From positions 1 to 64,000 of the forward strand of contig MU404093.1 of NCBI GenBank assembly GCA_022695795.1: DNA of 64,000 nucleotides, read 5' to 3'. The DNA comes from Biscogniauxia marginata (Eukaryota > Ascomycota > Sordariomycetes > Xylariales > Xylariaceae). Made by a program: the position numbers and the translations under genes. The notes beneath the pieces are model-generated. The model was not told the origin of the DNA and did not search any database. It saw only the letters and a list, made by a program, of their open reading frames with translations. Of this stretch, positions 36,201-48,078 are shown one piece after another. Every line of letters begins with the position of its first letter. Positions within the stretch are counted from its first letter, which is position 1.

Positions 36201-36729
36201 ATCCATATCCCGCCTTTAACCAACCCCAGAGACATGTGCATTATCATAGAGTTCAATTTGAAATCTACGGCATGGCCCATAGTAGTAGATGCCTAGTACC
36301 ACTTCTTTTTAATTTTCGCGTGCCGTCCCGAACGCGTCATTCCTGTAGCCAAGTATCGCTGCACGTGAGCATAGCAACAACTTATAGAGACTTACAAAGC
36401 CACCTGGCACGAGGTACTAGGCATGGATTAACCATTAATCACCGTTTCCCGGCTGAGGTAGCTAAAAGATGAGCCATAGACCGTGCTAATACGCACTCAC
36501 AACACCAGAACCCATGATTGTCTAGTTATTCTCAGATGATGAGCGATCCGGTGACGAGATTCCACGCCAGTGCGACGTTATGCTGACTGGTAGTAACCCA
36601 TACGGATATCACAAAAAGTAATAGGGAGATATTTCTTTAATGTTTGAAATTCAAATAGCCATGCTATCAATATCTACCTAATCCCTGATGTATCGCACAG
36701 GATCACATGAAGGATGTGACGCTCTTATA
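33285..36729. other. Intergenic region, nothing recognised
   Basis: About 3.4 kb. It has C and G homopolymers (34261-34268, about 34464-34478). Frames of 60-140 codons occur on both strands around 35850-36470. One is hydrophobic (KIRIGGGLAICCAAFLCVMQ near 35993-36055) but no family is recognised. It may include decayed genes. Confidence 0.45.
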
Positions 36730-38388
36730 CTAATACACAAGAGCACGCTTCGACCTCGCTCGCAGCTTAGGACCAAACGCAAACATGACAAATGCTATCA
36801 TACTCAAGCCTGTAGCGACGAGCGAGAGAAGTAGACCTGCGTACTGACTACCCAGATTGTGGAAAAAGGCACTAGCGAAAAGGGGCGAGATGGCGCCTAG
36901 CATATTCCTCACAAGACCCTGGCCCGCGATCGCCGAAGAGGCGCTCTGCCCATAGCAGTCAGCCGTATAGCTATAAGTACTCTCGAAGACGAAGAAGATC
37001 CCGACAGCGATGAGGACAAGACCGACACAGGGTCCAATCCAGTGTACGAACCCGTACTGCGTGAAGCTGTAGATGAACAGTCCAATCGGCAACCACACAG
37101 CGCCGAACATGGCGCCGTACAGTCGATGTTCCGGTGTCGCCTTTAGGTAAGGATCGGCCCTTATCTGGTTGTACTTGCGCATTTGGAGGTGGTGGGCAGC
37201 CCAGCCGATGGTAGTGCCGATGCAAAGGCAGATGTAAGGGAGGCCGGCGATACCCTCGGACCAGCCATGGTTCTCCTGGAACGTGATAGGAATGACGCTC
37301 AGGAACAGGAAAGTCACAAACCAAGCAAACCCGATCCACATGCCGAAAGCCAGGACGACGGGCTCCGTGGCTAACATACTGACAGCTTTGAGGGAGGAAA
37401 CCTTCAACATTTCCTTGGCGGAACGCGTATCTAGATCATCGGGTCCGGCGTAGCGTTCGTCGCCGGTGATCTTGCGAAGGTGCTTCGCGCGCTTGTGCAG
37501 ACGAGCGCCGCCTCTGGTCTCCGGGAAGAAGATGAACACGCAGATGAGGAGGGGAATGTTCGACAATCCCTGGATGCCCTCGATCCAGCGCCAGCCGATA
37601 GTCTCGTCGATAAATCCGGCGTAGATCGGTGCTCCCACGGTGCCGAGGATGGCGACGTATGTAAACATTGCCATCGGGGGGCCTCTTAGGTGCGGCTCGT
37701 ACATGTCGTCAAAGGCGCCGCCGACGAGGATCGTTCCGACACAGCCAAAGAGACCCAGCAGCATCCGCAGGACAACGATGGTCGTAATATTCTGGCCAAA
37801 CGCCAAGCCGATAAACAGGAGGGAGAAGCAGAGATACGCACCCGCGTAGACGACCTTGCGGCCGACCAGCTCACAGAAAGGCGCTAGGAACAGGGGCGCG
37901 AGCGCGCACGCGGCGTTGAACGTGAAGAGGCCGAGCTGGCCCTGGATCTCCGGGACGCCAAACTCGGCTGTCATGCTCGATATGCCGGAGCTGTACGCGG
38001 TCGTGGCCAGGCCGATAAACAACGTCATGAGGTTCAACATGGCGCAGACGAAGATCTTCCGCGACGGCGCCCAGTTGAACGGGTTCTCGCAATCTCCCTG
38101 GGCGAAACTCAGGACGATGTACTCCTGACCGTCCTTGTGGACTGCTTCCGTCAGGGTGAGGGGTATGTCCACGTCGACCGTCTTGAGGGGTCCATGGTCG
38201 TTATGCAGATTTGTCTCCCTATTCGACTCGATATACCGGCCGCCTACTACGCGACCGTACTTCGCTTCTGGCTGCTTCTCGACGTAGGCAACCTCCGACT
38301 GGGTGTCAGGCGAAAGGGTACCGGGAGTTTCTGAATCGCTGTGTTCTCGATTTTTGCTGGGGGCACTCTTGTTTCCGAGGGCCTCCAT
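36730..38388 (-). CDS. MFS transporter, DHA1-type
   Basis: Single exon, 552 residues from the ATG at 38388; an in-frame ATG 72 nt upstream is possible but adds a non-conserved leader. A charged cytosolic N-terminus of about 110 residues precedes about 12 membrane helices. The loop-2/3 motif is CELVGRKVVYAGAY, and FDDMYEPHLRGPPMAMFTYV is typical of fungal DHA1 drug:H+ antiporters. SFAQGDCENPFNW just before helix 1 is a hallmark of this group (GDxxNPxNW). It probably exports toxins or other small organic molecules across the plasma membrane. The substrate is unknown. There are no biosynthetic neighbours, so a cluster role is not supported. Confidence 0.93.
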   Translation of the reverse strand: MEALGNKSAPSKNREHSDSETPGTLSPDTQSEVAYVEKQPEAKYGRVVGGRYIESNRETNLHNDHGPLKTVDVDIPLTLTEAVHKDGQEYIVLSFAQGDCENPFNWAPSRKIFVCAMLNLMTLFIGLATTAYSSGISSMTAEFGVPEIQGQLGLFTFNAACALAPLFLAPFCELVGRKVVYAGAYLCFSLLFIGLAFGQNITTIVVLRMLLGLFGCVGTILVGGAFDDMYEPHLRGPPMAMFTYVAILGTVGAPIYAGFIDETIGWRWIEGIQGLSNIPLLICVFIFFPETRGGARLHKRAKHLRKITGDERYAGPDDLDTRSAKEMLKVSSLKAVSMLATEPVVLAFGMWIGFAWFVTFLFLSVIPITFQENHGWSEGIAGLPYICLCIGTTIGWAAHHLQMRKYNQIRADPYLKATPEHRLYGAMFGAVWLPIGLFIYSFTQYGFVHWIGPCVGLVLIAVGIFFVFESTYSYTADCYGQSASSAIAGQGLVRNMLGAISPLFASAFFHNLGSQYAGLLLSLVATGLSMIAFVMFAFGPKLRARSKRALVY

Positions 38389-40370
38389 AGTGGGATATGT
38401 GGTCAAGTTAGGCTGGTATATACGGACGAGGAATGAGACGTTTATGGACGAAACAAACACAGCCAGATGAGAGAGGGCCGAGTCCCTATCTTTTGTGCCT
38501 GTATCAAAGCTGATCCGATAACCACCTCCTCCCGATCGTGGTGCGAGGCCGCTAGAGAATGGTCGTCACAACAGTGGACCGCCTGGGTCGCGGTCCACCA
38601 TCTCGCCGTGATCTCGCCGCGGATGCATCGAGGCGAGCTCAGTTCCGACGCATCCGTCCAGCTCTCATAACGCATTGTAAGGAGCGTGCTTGATCCATTT
38701 CTTGTACACGACTTCCCCGACGGCAAAGTTGTAAGAGGGTCTTTTGATTTAGATATTGTTGTAGTTATGCTTGAAATCTTGATACGGCGTTGAGGTCCGG
38801 GTTCACCAGGTCAAAGGGGCGATATGAGGGTCCACTACTAGAGCCTCAACAAGTGTGGCCCACATAGGACAGGCCGGATCCGTAGCCCGGAAATACGGCG
38901 ACAGGGGAGGGTATATGACCCGCCTTCGCTCTTCTCGGCATTGTTAATAACGGGTCCAATGTGTATATAACCCCTATGCAAGTTTTCATACCTATCACGT
39001 CTTAAAGGCTGACTTCATTGTGGGTTGTCTAGGTCTTACTTCGCACATATGTGGTATATTGGCCACGATACCAGTAAGTTAAGTACTAGTAAAAGACCTA
39101 GTCTCCGTTTGTTTTTCGTGAAGATTTTTTGTATCGCTGGTGAGAAATATTTTCCATGCCCTACGTCATCCCTTCGCCCTATGCAGCTCTGCATCACACG
39201 GAATAATATTCACGAGGCGCATCGTCTGTAGGAGGTTTTATTTCGGTCATACTATGACCAATTAAGGAGAGACTGGACATTAATATGACCTCCTTAGTAT
39301 ACAGTGTTCAGAATGCGGGTGAGCTTGGGCTCGAGCCATCCCTGATTATATGTAGTGTGATGATCAATGAGTGCATTAGTCATATTTGTGAACCATATAT
39401 TCAACCAACATGAAAGGTTGCCAGTATAAACCAATACTACAGTACAGTGACGCTGTATTTACCTATGTCATAATCTGTGCCCTGTGAGTGCCTAGATAGT
39501 TACTTAGGCGTTACAAGAAGAGCTAGAATTAGAATTAGAACTAGGAGTAAAGGTATATGGATAAAGTTACTTTTTATACTCAAGCAGCTCATTTGTTTCT
39601 CAGTCGTGCTTACATATCATTTTCTCACCGCTGTGAGACTCTCGGTCGACAGAGTCACGAGAGTGGGTTTTGAATTGTGAAGCTCTTAACGGGTTATAGA
39701 TTATAGGTATTATTATCCTAAGTCACCGCGAAAAAAAACACTAGCTAGCCACGAAACGCGCAGTATAGTAATACTAGCAGTGTCTTTACCTAGCGGAAAT
39801 CATCAGCACTTCCTGGTACTCATGAGTCGTTGGACCCTCTATAAAACACCGATAAGGAATATGTGGTACGCTAATTAAAAACGGTTATAGTGCACCAAAT
39901 GATCCTCGTTCGGCTGGAACTATAAAAAAAAGTTAGCCAAATCGTAGCCTATCATATGATAAAAGTTTTAGAGGAAGTTGTTTTAAGCGTGGGTATTATC
40001 ATTGAATAGCGGAAACATAAATCCAAGTGAAGTTACTTACTAGATAAAGCTTCAAACTATCCGGCTCTTTTTACCAGCTAGATAACATTGTATAGCCAAT
40101 ACAGTTGCTGAAGTCTAGCTAAGCAGAATGATCAAACATGAACTTGGTGGACCTTGACATCAATATTTCGAGATCAATGATATTCTCGAAATAGGACAGA
40201 CTTGTAAACTCACAAATGTGAATTCTCCATTATGTGACTGTGTCGTGCCTTTTTCTCGCATCCTTGAGTAGAATATATAAATATCACTAGTGATTCCTGT
40301 CCTCCGTGGAACTTCGAGATTGTCTTCGAAGAGTTTTCACTTGCAGGGATGGCCCCCTATCTCCATACAT
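38389..40370. other. Intergenic region, nothing recognised
   Basis: About 2 kb, AT-leaning. The part next to 38389 is presumed to be the transporter promoter. A short AGAATT/AGAACT-type repetition lies near 39515-39545. No gene is supported. Confidence 0.5.
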
Positions 40371-40466
40371 GGTCGAGTGGCCCAATGGCAAGGCGTCTGA
40401 CTACGATTTCACTCATGTGGAGTTTAGTTAATCAGAAGATTGTGGGTTCGAATCCCATCTTGATCA
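40371..40466 (+). tRNA. tRNA-Arg(ACG) with a 24-nt intron
   Basis: The cloverleaf folds fully. The acceptor is GGTCGAG/CTTGATC (two G:U pairs) with discriminator A. The D arm is GCCCAATGGCAAGGC, and the anticodon stem TCTGA/TCAGA carries loop C-T-A-C-G-A-A. The T arm is GTGGG-TTCGAAT-CCCAT. The anticodon ACG is at 40403-40405. A 24-nt intron (40407-40430) sits one base after the anticodon, the standard position for nuclear tRNA introns. Position 34 would be deaminated to inosine, so it would decode CGU, CGC and CGA. Confidence 0.93.
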
Positions 40467-40819
40467 TGATTTCTCGTGACCTAGATCATACTTTTTGCCT
40501 TCAGCACGAATAATTCGTTCGGAGGAATTTGATTTCGGCCTCTCTCTCTCCTCTGCCCCCCTTGTGCCCCTAGTGGATACAACTAGTTACTAGCGTCGTA
40601 TTTATAAAATCTCAGTTATTATTCTCCTTTTCATATTATATATAAGGTCGGAAATCGAGAAATATCACAAGGGCTATTAAGTCATAAGTGATATTATACG
40701 AGCTTGATATTATAAATAGTTCAGCGAAATAACAAATATAAATAGTCATAAAACTCTCGCCTTTACCTAGTTATCCTAGGTATTTAGGAGTTCGGAACGT
40801 ACATGTATCCATACTATAA
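40467..40819. other. Intergenic, nothing recognised
   Basis: About 350 bp between the tRNA and the secreted-protein gene. It has a short T run near 40492 that may end the Pol III transcript. Confidence 0.45.
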
Positions 40820-41346
40820 TCAGAAACTTTGACAATTTCCAATCGTATCCGTTATCAATAGACAAGAAGTGCAGTTATACCCATAGAGCCATAAGTCTCT
40901 GCAGTATTGATCATAAGGGCAAAACTCGCTGACACAACTCGGCTCTTGTCTAGTCTCTAGCACGTTGCGGGTGCGAGCCTTGGACGTCTGCCCCTCTGAC
41001 CGGGCCCTCGCTCTCTTCGCCTCATCCAACACTGCACTGCTAGGTGTCCTGGGCCAGTCTCCAGATGGGGCGCGGGAGTCGAGCTGCGCGAAGTCGATCA
41101 CGTTGAAGCGGCTGTCGAAGGAACGCACGACGTTGTCGGAACCGACGTGGGTGAACCCCAGGCCAGATTCATCGCGCTTCATAGTTGGCATGACATCCCC
41201 GATAGATCGAGTGTTCTTAACATAAAACGCATCAGCACAACAAACCACGATCTCTATGGGGGCGGGAATCTCACCTGCTCGGCTGACGGCAGGGCTACTG
41301 CAATGCCGGCGGCGGCAAAGACAAAGTTCACCGAAGAGAACTTCAT
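40820..41346 (-). CDS. Small secreted cysteine-containing protein
   Basis: Exons 41346-41275 and 41215-40820 flank a 59-nt intron (GTGAGA donor, GCTGATG branch), giving 155 residues. Residues 1 to about 19 are a classic signal peptide (MKFSSVNFVFAAAGIAVALP). The middle is polar with basic pairs (MKRDE, AKRARAR) that could be Kex2-type processing sites. The last 40 residues hold six cysteines (PSCVSEFCPYDQYCRDLW, YGYNCTSCLLI and GNCQSF), giving a compact Cys-rich C-terminus. No family is recognised. The size, secretion signal and Cys-rich tail fit a candidate effector or small secreted protein. An intron right after the signal peptide is common in such genes. Confidence 0.75.
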
Positions 41347-43382
41347 GTTTTATTAAATGATGTTTTGATGTGTGGTCTGGTTTGTATCGTGACTTTCAAC
41401 AAGTGACATGAAGTGTCTCGGGATAGTTTAATTACAAGATGATCCAGGGTCTTGTTTGATTATAAGGCACGGATACAACATACTTGCGGTATTTAAATGC
41501 ATAGACTTTATGACACTCGAGGTCCTATATAGCCAGCAATACTCAAGTCATCATCCACGGAGGTTGTCCGCGTTTTTTATCGACCAAACGTTGCGTGTCA
41601 GCTAAGACCTTAACCCGCTTACACCTCCACAAGACAAAAGAGAATGCCGTATATGCATGAGTCGATACGCCTGAGAATAGCACGTAGGGCTGAAAACCAT
41701 TAGATACAATAATTCGTTGCCATTCTGTAATCCGACTACGAACGGAATAATAAGACATCGATTGATTGGCTCAGGACATGATCACACGCCCCCTTTTCTA
41801 TCCGAATCATTATATCCGTATGTATCTATTTTGCACAGCCCTGTTAGTTTGTGTTCCTGCATCCTTCAAAACTAGAAGCGCAACGTCAGATCCGGCTGAC
41901 CCGGAGAAGAATTGCTCTTAAAAGATGAGAGGCTCGATAGCCTCGTGATGCTCACTACGAAGGGAAACTGGCGATATATCACGCGCACGGGTAACGTGAT
42001 ACTGTATAGCACGATCATATTTCGTATCGGGTCGAATCGCATAGAACATAACTCTCATCATCTTCCTATAGGAGCTTTTCCCGAGCTAGACTCACAAACA
42101 GCCTATACAGTATTCTACGCATGTGTGTGATTGTGTTTCGATAATATTGTTGGTATCTCATGTTGTGTATTGCCATGCCATGCATAATCGAGGATTAGTA
42201 GTTACTAAGGGATGTTCTTAGAAATTTGATGGTAGGATGCTTATTTATTTTAAGTTCGTTACTTGCCACTTATAACTGGGGTTTGCAGCTTGTTAGATAG
42301 AATTGCTTTTATCGAAATCATATTTGAATATAGGAATGGGTGTTATATAATATAAGTAGTATCATTTTTCAAGGTAGATTCCTCAACACAAGATAGCATA
42401 GATAGGATAAACTCGCTGATGGGTCCCAGCTTGAAGGTCACAGCCTGTGGGGTATCTATTTCGTGTTCATTTCGAGGCCTAACTTTTTACTGAATGTATT
42501 ATAAACAAAATATCAGCTGGGATTGGTGGATTAATTTGTGTATTGAAGGGACAGAGGTCTGTATGTGACTGTTAGATGAGATGGTCTAGATGTAGCTATT
42601 TCGGAACGCGATAACCCTATTCCAAGATGCAACAAAATTTGAGATTTATGGTACCTCATATGATCTAGATTTCGCAAAACTTGACTTTTTCCATACCATT
42701 AATTTCTAAGGACAACTTGCTGTAAATATTACTATTTGTTCCCAGCTTATCTGCTGAGATAACAGATAGTCTTTGTAAAGGGACAATGATTGCTAGGGAA
42801 AACTATTATTTCCGATTCCGGCAGGCTGCTGACGTGAATGACGCCTTTCACACAGTCTTTAATGATGATTAAGTCATCTAAAGTGTATCATGTTAATAAG
42901 CAGCTATTGTTCTGAAGTAACTCAATAAACACAATAATAATAAATGCCCCTACAGCCGTACTAGCAGTCATGCCATCATCAAGGGATTCTTACTCTTAAT
43001 GTCCAGTGAATTTATATAGTATTAAATATTAAATACCATAAGTTAAATAAAGCACCCGGGCGTTGTCACGTACAATATGACTATGATATTATATCTAGTT
43101 GGCAAGCCTCACCAAGATAAGTGTACCCAGTATCAAATAATATAATAGTAAACTATCAAAAAGTACTTATACATTCTTCCTCCCAGTTTACTAAACTACA
43201 TCAATCCATAATCGCGCACTCAGCACATACTCATTACATACTGAACACACACTCGACACACGCACAACATACAGATCTCAACCTCACGGCGAATCGACCC
43301 ACGAGAACGCAAAGAACGCCTCATACCAAATCATTGCCACCGGCACGCAATTTACACAAAATCCCCTCAACTAGCCAAAGCA
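41347..43382. other. Intergenic, AT-rich, nothing recognised
   Basis: About 2 kb with only short random frames. From 43190 to 43380 it becomes CA-rich, as in the leader of the small gene that follows. Confidence 0.5.
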
Positions 43383-43568
43383 ATGTCATCTCTGAAGCAG
43401 CAGGGCAGTCCCAACACCACGACCTCACCGAAGGACCCCAACAGGCACGTGCACTTCGACAGCACGGTGCATACGGTCGCGACGTCAGGGGCGCCGGGCT
43501 CGACGACGCTCAAGAAGTTGGAGGAGGAGAAGAAGAAGAATCTCAAGCGCAAGGCGGACGGTAAGTAA
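43383..43568 (+). CDS. Small basic hypothetical protein (possibly only a first exon)
   Basis: A frame of 61 residues begins at an ATG after a CA-rich leader typical of fungal 5'UTRs. It is polar, with a Ser/Thr/Pro/Gly N-terminus, DPNRHVHFDSTVHTVA and a helical Lys/Glu tail (LKKLEEEKKKNLKRKADG). A GTAAGT sequence overlaps the last codons (from 43561), so the frame may continue in a downstream exon that I could not identify. No family is recognised. Confidence 0.4.
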   Translation: MSSLKQQGSPNTTTSPKDPNRHVHFDSTVHTVATSGAPGSTTLKKLEEEKKKNLKRKADGK

Positions 43569-44193
43569 GAGCGAATGGCAATCAGAGGAGAGGTAATAAG
43601 GTGAAGAGGAGGAGGAGGAGGAGTAGGAAGAGATGGTTTGGATAAGGTTGGAGAGAGATAGGGGGGAATAGGTCATCAACTTCCCCATGCTCAATTCCCA
43701 TAAATTACTGGTAATCCAGGTATACAAATAAACAATCAAATATAGGAAATGACCTGTATCTAGGAAGGAGTTTTAAGGAAATTTTCACTTTTAGGTTCCA
43801 CGACATCCAGCTTCAGCCTTAGACCTGATAAATACATTCCAAATTCCATTTCTTATATGGTACCTGACGTGTATTTCCTGAAGAAAGCAGTTGCAAAGTA
43901 TATACACAAGAACTAAAACCTGAGCCTGTAAAGGCACCACAAAGGCCGCCCGTGTCTAACCTAGGTGCAAAGTGTAACATAGCCCTTCCCGCCCCTTAAT
44001 TATTACGAAACGGACCCAGTGACCATCCAACTCCACGCAGAATAACTGATAATTCTAAAGGAAACCAAAAAAAAACGCATCAAGCAGAAAGGCCGTGTTT
44101 TTAGCCTCGTTTGCCCCCCTTTTTTAGTTAGCAGCACCTAGCGCCCACGTAGAGCCTTATATCCCCGCAGTACGGGAAGACGTCTCTCGCATA
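43569..44193. other. Intergenic or intronic DNA between two small genes
   Basis: A GGA-rich tract (about 43605-43625) comes first and then unremarkable sequence. It could hold an unrecognised exon of the 43383 gene. Confidence 0.4.
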
Positions 44194-45218
44194 TTATGCT
44201 TCCTCCTTGCAGATGGGGTTCCAGGCGCCGACGAGGGTCTGGTTGGTGGAGACGAAGCTTTCGGGGTCCAGTCTAAATCATCATAGACCGCATTAGTCGA
44301 CTGGGCTCAATACATCCGTTTCATACGTCATGTTCAATCGTCTCCTCCAGGACGGTCTGTCCAGATTCTCTTCGCATCACGAGTTGAAGGAGCTAAAGTG
44401 GAATATAGCAGAAAGGGGGGAGGATGGGGGGGGGGGGGGGGGTGAAGGTGTTAGGTGTAATAGAGAACACGTACAACTCATCGAAGCAAGTACAGTCCGA
44501 CCCGGACTTACTGCCGGAGCCCGTGTAAGAGACGAAGAAGCCGCCGGCACCGGGCGCATTGTTGCAGTAATATTGGCACTTGAACTGGGCGTAGGCGAAG
44601 CCGGACTCGACGGGCGTGGGGACGCCGAAGGTCTATTAATCAACGAAGTCAGTCAGCCATTGGAAAGAACGTGTTACACACACCACCCATGTGAAGCAGG
44701 CGTTTTGTGATATCATTATCAAGTGATTTCCTTCCTGCCGCCACCCTTGTCTCTCATTGTGTCTTCCCAATATGCTTAAGAATATGGCCAAAATGTAAGG
44801 CCGAGGGGATTAGAGACCGTGACAGCCCTTCCAACTTCTCCCAGGGGGGAGTCGCACATGTTGAATCCCCCTAAGGACCTCCTCATCGTCGTCGAAATTA
44901 CCGGCACTAAAAAAAAAAGGGGGGGGAGAATGGGGAGGGAAAGAAACAAAGAAAGAAGAAGGCACAGCAACTCACGTAGGTGCCTATAACATGGCTATCT
45001 GCCCACGCGGGCTCGGGCTGGTACCCCTCTTCGAACGCGATCGTCGGCTTGGCCTCGGCGTAGTTGATGGTGTATCCGGCGGTCACGGTAGGCGACCCGG
45101 TCGTGCACGGCCCGACGGTCTGAGTCGCGGCCGGCTGCGGGGCGGTCACGGCCACGGCGGCGGCGGTAGCCAAGCCAAGGGTGGAAGAGGCCGTGAGGAA
45201 CAGGGCTCGGAACAGCAT
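44194..45218 (-). CDS. Secreted cysteine-containing protein, multi-exon
   Basis: Exon 1 (45218-44976) encodes a signal peptide (MLFRALFLTASSTLGLATAA) and a mature N-terminus with VGPCTTGSPTVTAGYTINYA. Exon 3 (44632-44475) holds TFGVPTPVESGFAYAQFKCQ, YYCNNAPGAGGFFVSYTG and CTCFDE. A GTACGT donor joins exon 3 in phase to exon 4 (44272-44194), which ends LDPESFVSTNQTLVGAWNP and ICKEEA. Exon 1 exits in phase 0 at a GTGAGT donor. A short exon 2 between about 44850 and 44900 is expected, but none of the obvious acceptors was fixed with confidence, and a direct join is possible. It looks like a secreted fungal protein with disulfides; no enzymatic motif is seen. A long G run (44428-44442) lies in an intron. 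Confidence 0.65.
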
Positions 45219-48078
45219 TATTTTTTTCGTTGTTTTCTTCTTCCTCTTCTTCTTCTTTTCCTTCTTGTTCGAAAGGCCGGGGTCTCTAGGATAGTTACGT
45301 GTTGCCAAGTCAGGGCGCAAAGACGGTTAATGCTAGCAGTGTGGTTCGGCCGGGTGGGTAGGTATAGATGGGTTTGGTCCGGCGTGGTATACCTATGTAT
45401 AGTAGGTATTCTTATGATGACGTTGCAACGATGGGTAGATATTCTTAGGAGAAAAGTCGTTGCTGGGTATAAATATGCATGCAAGCGAAGAGGAGACACA
45501 GGTTTCGAAAGGAGAGCGGAGAGATCGGCTAGGTGCGTCTATTATATATATCTTTTATATATAGGTACATACGCGAATATCCATATTTGTTGTTATATAA
45601 CGATGAGTCTCTTCCAGAAACCCCAGCGGGAAGGGAAACCGTAGTAAGCCAAGGCTTGTCTATCCGACGTGTGGTGGATCTGCAAATACCGAGCGCAACT
45701 TTAAAGCGAAGGTAGGTAAAAGGCAGGGTATAACGGACCGGACAGGGATCTGTCTTCTAAGCGAGAAGGCTTGTTTCCTCTTCTCTTCTCTTATTTCCCT
45801 TCCTTTCCTCAGGGGTTAACATGAGCGCCACCTACCTAATATGCGTGCATGTAGCCTATGTGTGTGTACGAAGTATGTGTGTGTCATGCAGGAACGGACA
45901 GATATACTTCTTAGTTCCACCACCTACACATCGGGCGACAAGGGTGGCAGTCAAGTTAGTTATGTCACGTACCGAGTTAATGGCGGCGGCGGTGCGCAGG
46001 AAGGAAAATGCCGGATAGCGGATTAGACGTTGGAAGGTGGAAAAACTTCAGACGAATGGTAATAAGTTATTTCTGACAGGGACTACAATGTAACCTAGTA
46101 GAACTCTTTCGCTGAAGCTGTTACACTTATTACACAAACTTATCCCGTGCCCCCTTCCCGGGTCGTACATATTCCAATCGTCAAGGCAGAGGGGAGCAAG
46201 CAACGTATATTATGTGGGTATTTACCTTGGATGCGTCCGATGTTTATGAGATGTACGATACACAAGCATCTACCTAAAATTAGGATAATTACATACTTCT
46301 TTACCTTACTTAAGCGCGGCCTCACTCCTCCCTCCCCCCATCCCCTTTCTAAACTTACCTAGTGTATTACATACTGGTGACAAGGACAAGCCTTCTATCG
46401 GCCACTTTATCTGGTGCAAACGGAGGAACAGAAAATAAGCAAACGGTAAGTATTAATCTCGTTTCAATTGAGACATCATCTAGTGAAAACTTTTCGATTT
46501 GCTTATTGTAGGGTCGTCTTACAACGGCAAACTCCACGGAAGGATTCGAGAAGAGGGAGAAAAAGTAGAGGGGGAGAGGACTCTCCGGCCGGATAGTTGC
46601 GCCCTGCACCCCACCGTTGCATTTAGCAATCCTATTCCATTTACCCATAGCTTACCTAAGGCATCTATCATCGGTCTCATCGTTCGCGAACGCTCTCGTC
46701 ATGGTTATATAATCGACCGCTGTTCCCCTACCTACCCTACCTTTATGTAAACTACCTAACTTACCAACCAAGGTGAAATACAGATTGTCCCGTATAAGTT
46801 GAACGAATCAGCCCACCGGCTATGAAGAATGTATGATCGCCGCATTCACTTCGATCCATTCATTCATTCACTTACACACACTAAGTAACCTAACTAACCT
46901 CTCTTGCCACCACGACAAAACACCACACCACACCACACTAAACTACATGTACAGTTATAGGCAAAATGCCAACCTGGCCAGAACTGGCTTCGAATTGTTG
47001 GGATCTCGCCCGCCTGTCCCAATACGGAACCAAATGCGCCGGTACCTTAGCGTCGCAGTGCAGCGATTCAGGTGCAACTCATCCATTTGCGCATCACTTC
47101 TAACTCGAGAATGTCAAGTATTATATAGGTAGGTAGTAAGGGAAAAAAAAAAGAGAGAGAGAGAGAGACATGCGTGCTTCTAGACTGTACCCCTTAAGTA
47201 ACCTCCTCACCCCCTGCCTTTCCTACGTCTAGCCCAACAAATATACCTACCATAATGTCACCGTAATATACACACACACAAACATACACATCTTCACGAG
47301 TAAATTACAGACTTTACATATGTGATCATCTACTAATCTTGCGTAACGTGAAAGAACACCAAAAATAAATTTCTGATTGTGACACTCTGTCCAGAGCCCC
47401 CTTCACTAGCGCTTTGTCATCGTGACCGCTCATGTCGCAGAGGGCATGCGACGGTGAGAAATTGCGTAGTGAAGTCGTACGAGACGGAGAGCCAAAAAAT
47501 ACCTAAGTCATCTCCTAGTTGCTATTTGCAAGCAACTCTTCGCGAAAAGGAAAAATCACGTTATTGCCCATATGTTTAGAGGTAACCTACCCATGCTCCT
47601 TATCACATATTACACACACGCATATACACACCCATACACATTTGACCTTATCCTCGTACCAAAACCTTCCTATAACCTCACAAGACATTTCAGTACCCCT
47701 AAATGTCTACTCAAGCTTCGGAGACTGCACCGAGAAAAGAATAGCTTACATACCCTCGCCTATCAGTCACCCCATTTCGCCCCGTGCCGGCACGTCCATG
47801 CTGTGAAGTACGAAATAAACCATCGCCGGATAAATCGGTCTTGGCAATCCATATATGTAACTCCATTCTATAAGTCCGACGCTGGTGATGTCGATCGATC
47901 GTACCTCCGGGTAGTGTCAAGCATAAAGAGGTATCTTACCTACCTTACCTAAGATACGCAAGTAGTAAAGTACGAGGATGATAAACCGGGAAGAAAAGGA
48001 AAATTTGGTTTCGAGTGATGCAATTAAGTCTCAGTAGGTAACTAGAATCCCCCCCTACACTGCCCTTGCCCTTTCTCG
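45219..48078. other. Intergenic region with microsatellites
   Basis: About 2.9 kb. It has CTT/TTC-rich DNA (45230-45265), a CACCA tandem (about 46920-46938), GA repeats (about 47152-47170), CA-type repeats (about 47270-47290, 47610-47640) and TAGGTA patches (45357-45366, 47124-47136). No gene is supported. Confidence 0.55.

Noticed and set aside
35844..36472. Overlapping frames on both strands with a hydrophobic stretch
   Set aside because: Possible membrane-protein relic, but no family motif was found and no splice pattern extends it.
44330..44710. 126-codon plus-strand frame
   Set aside because: It overlaps exon 3 of the secreted-protein gene antisense and runs through a poly-G intron tract.
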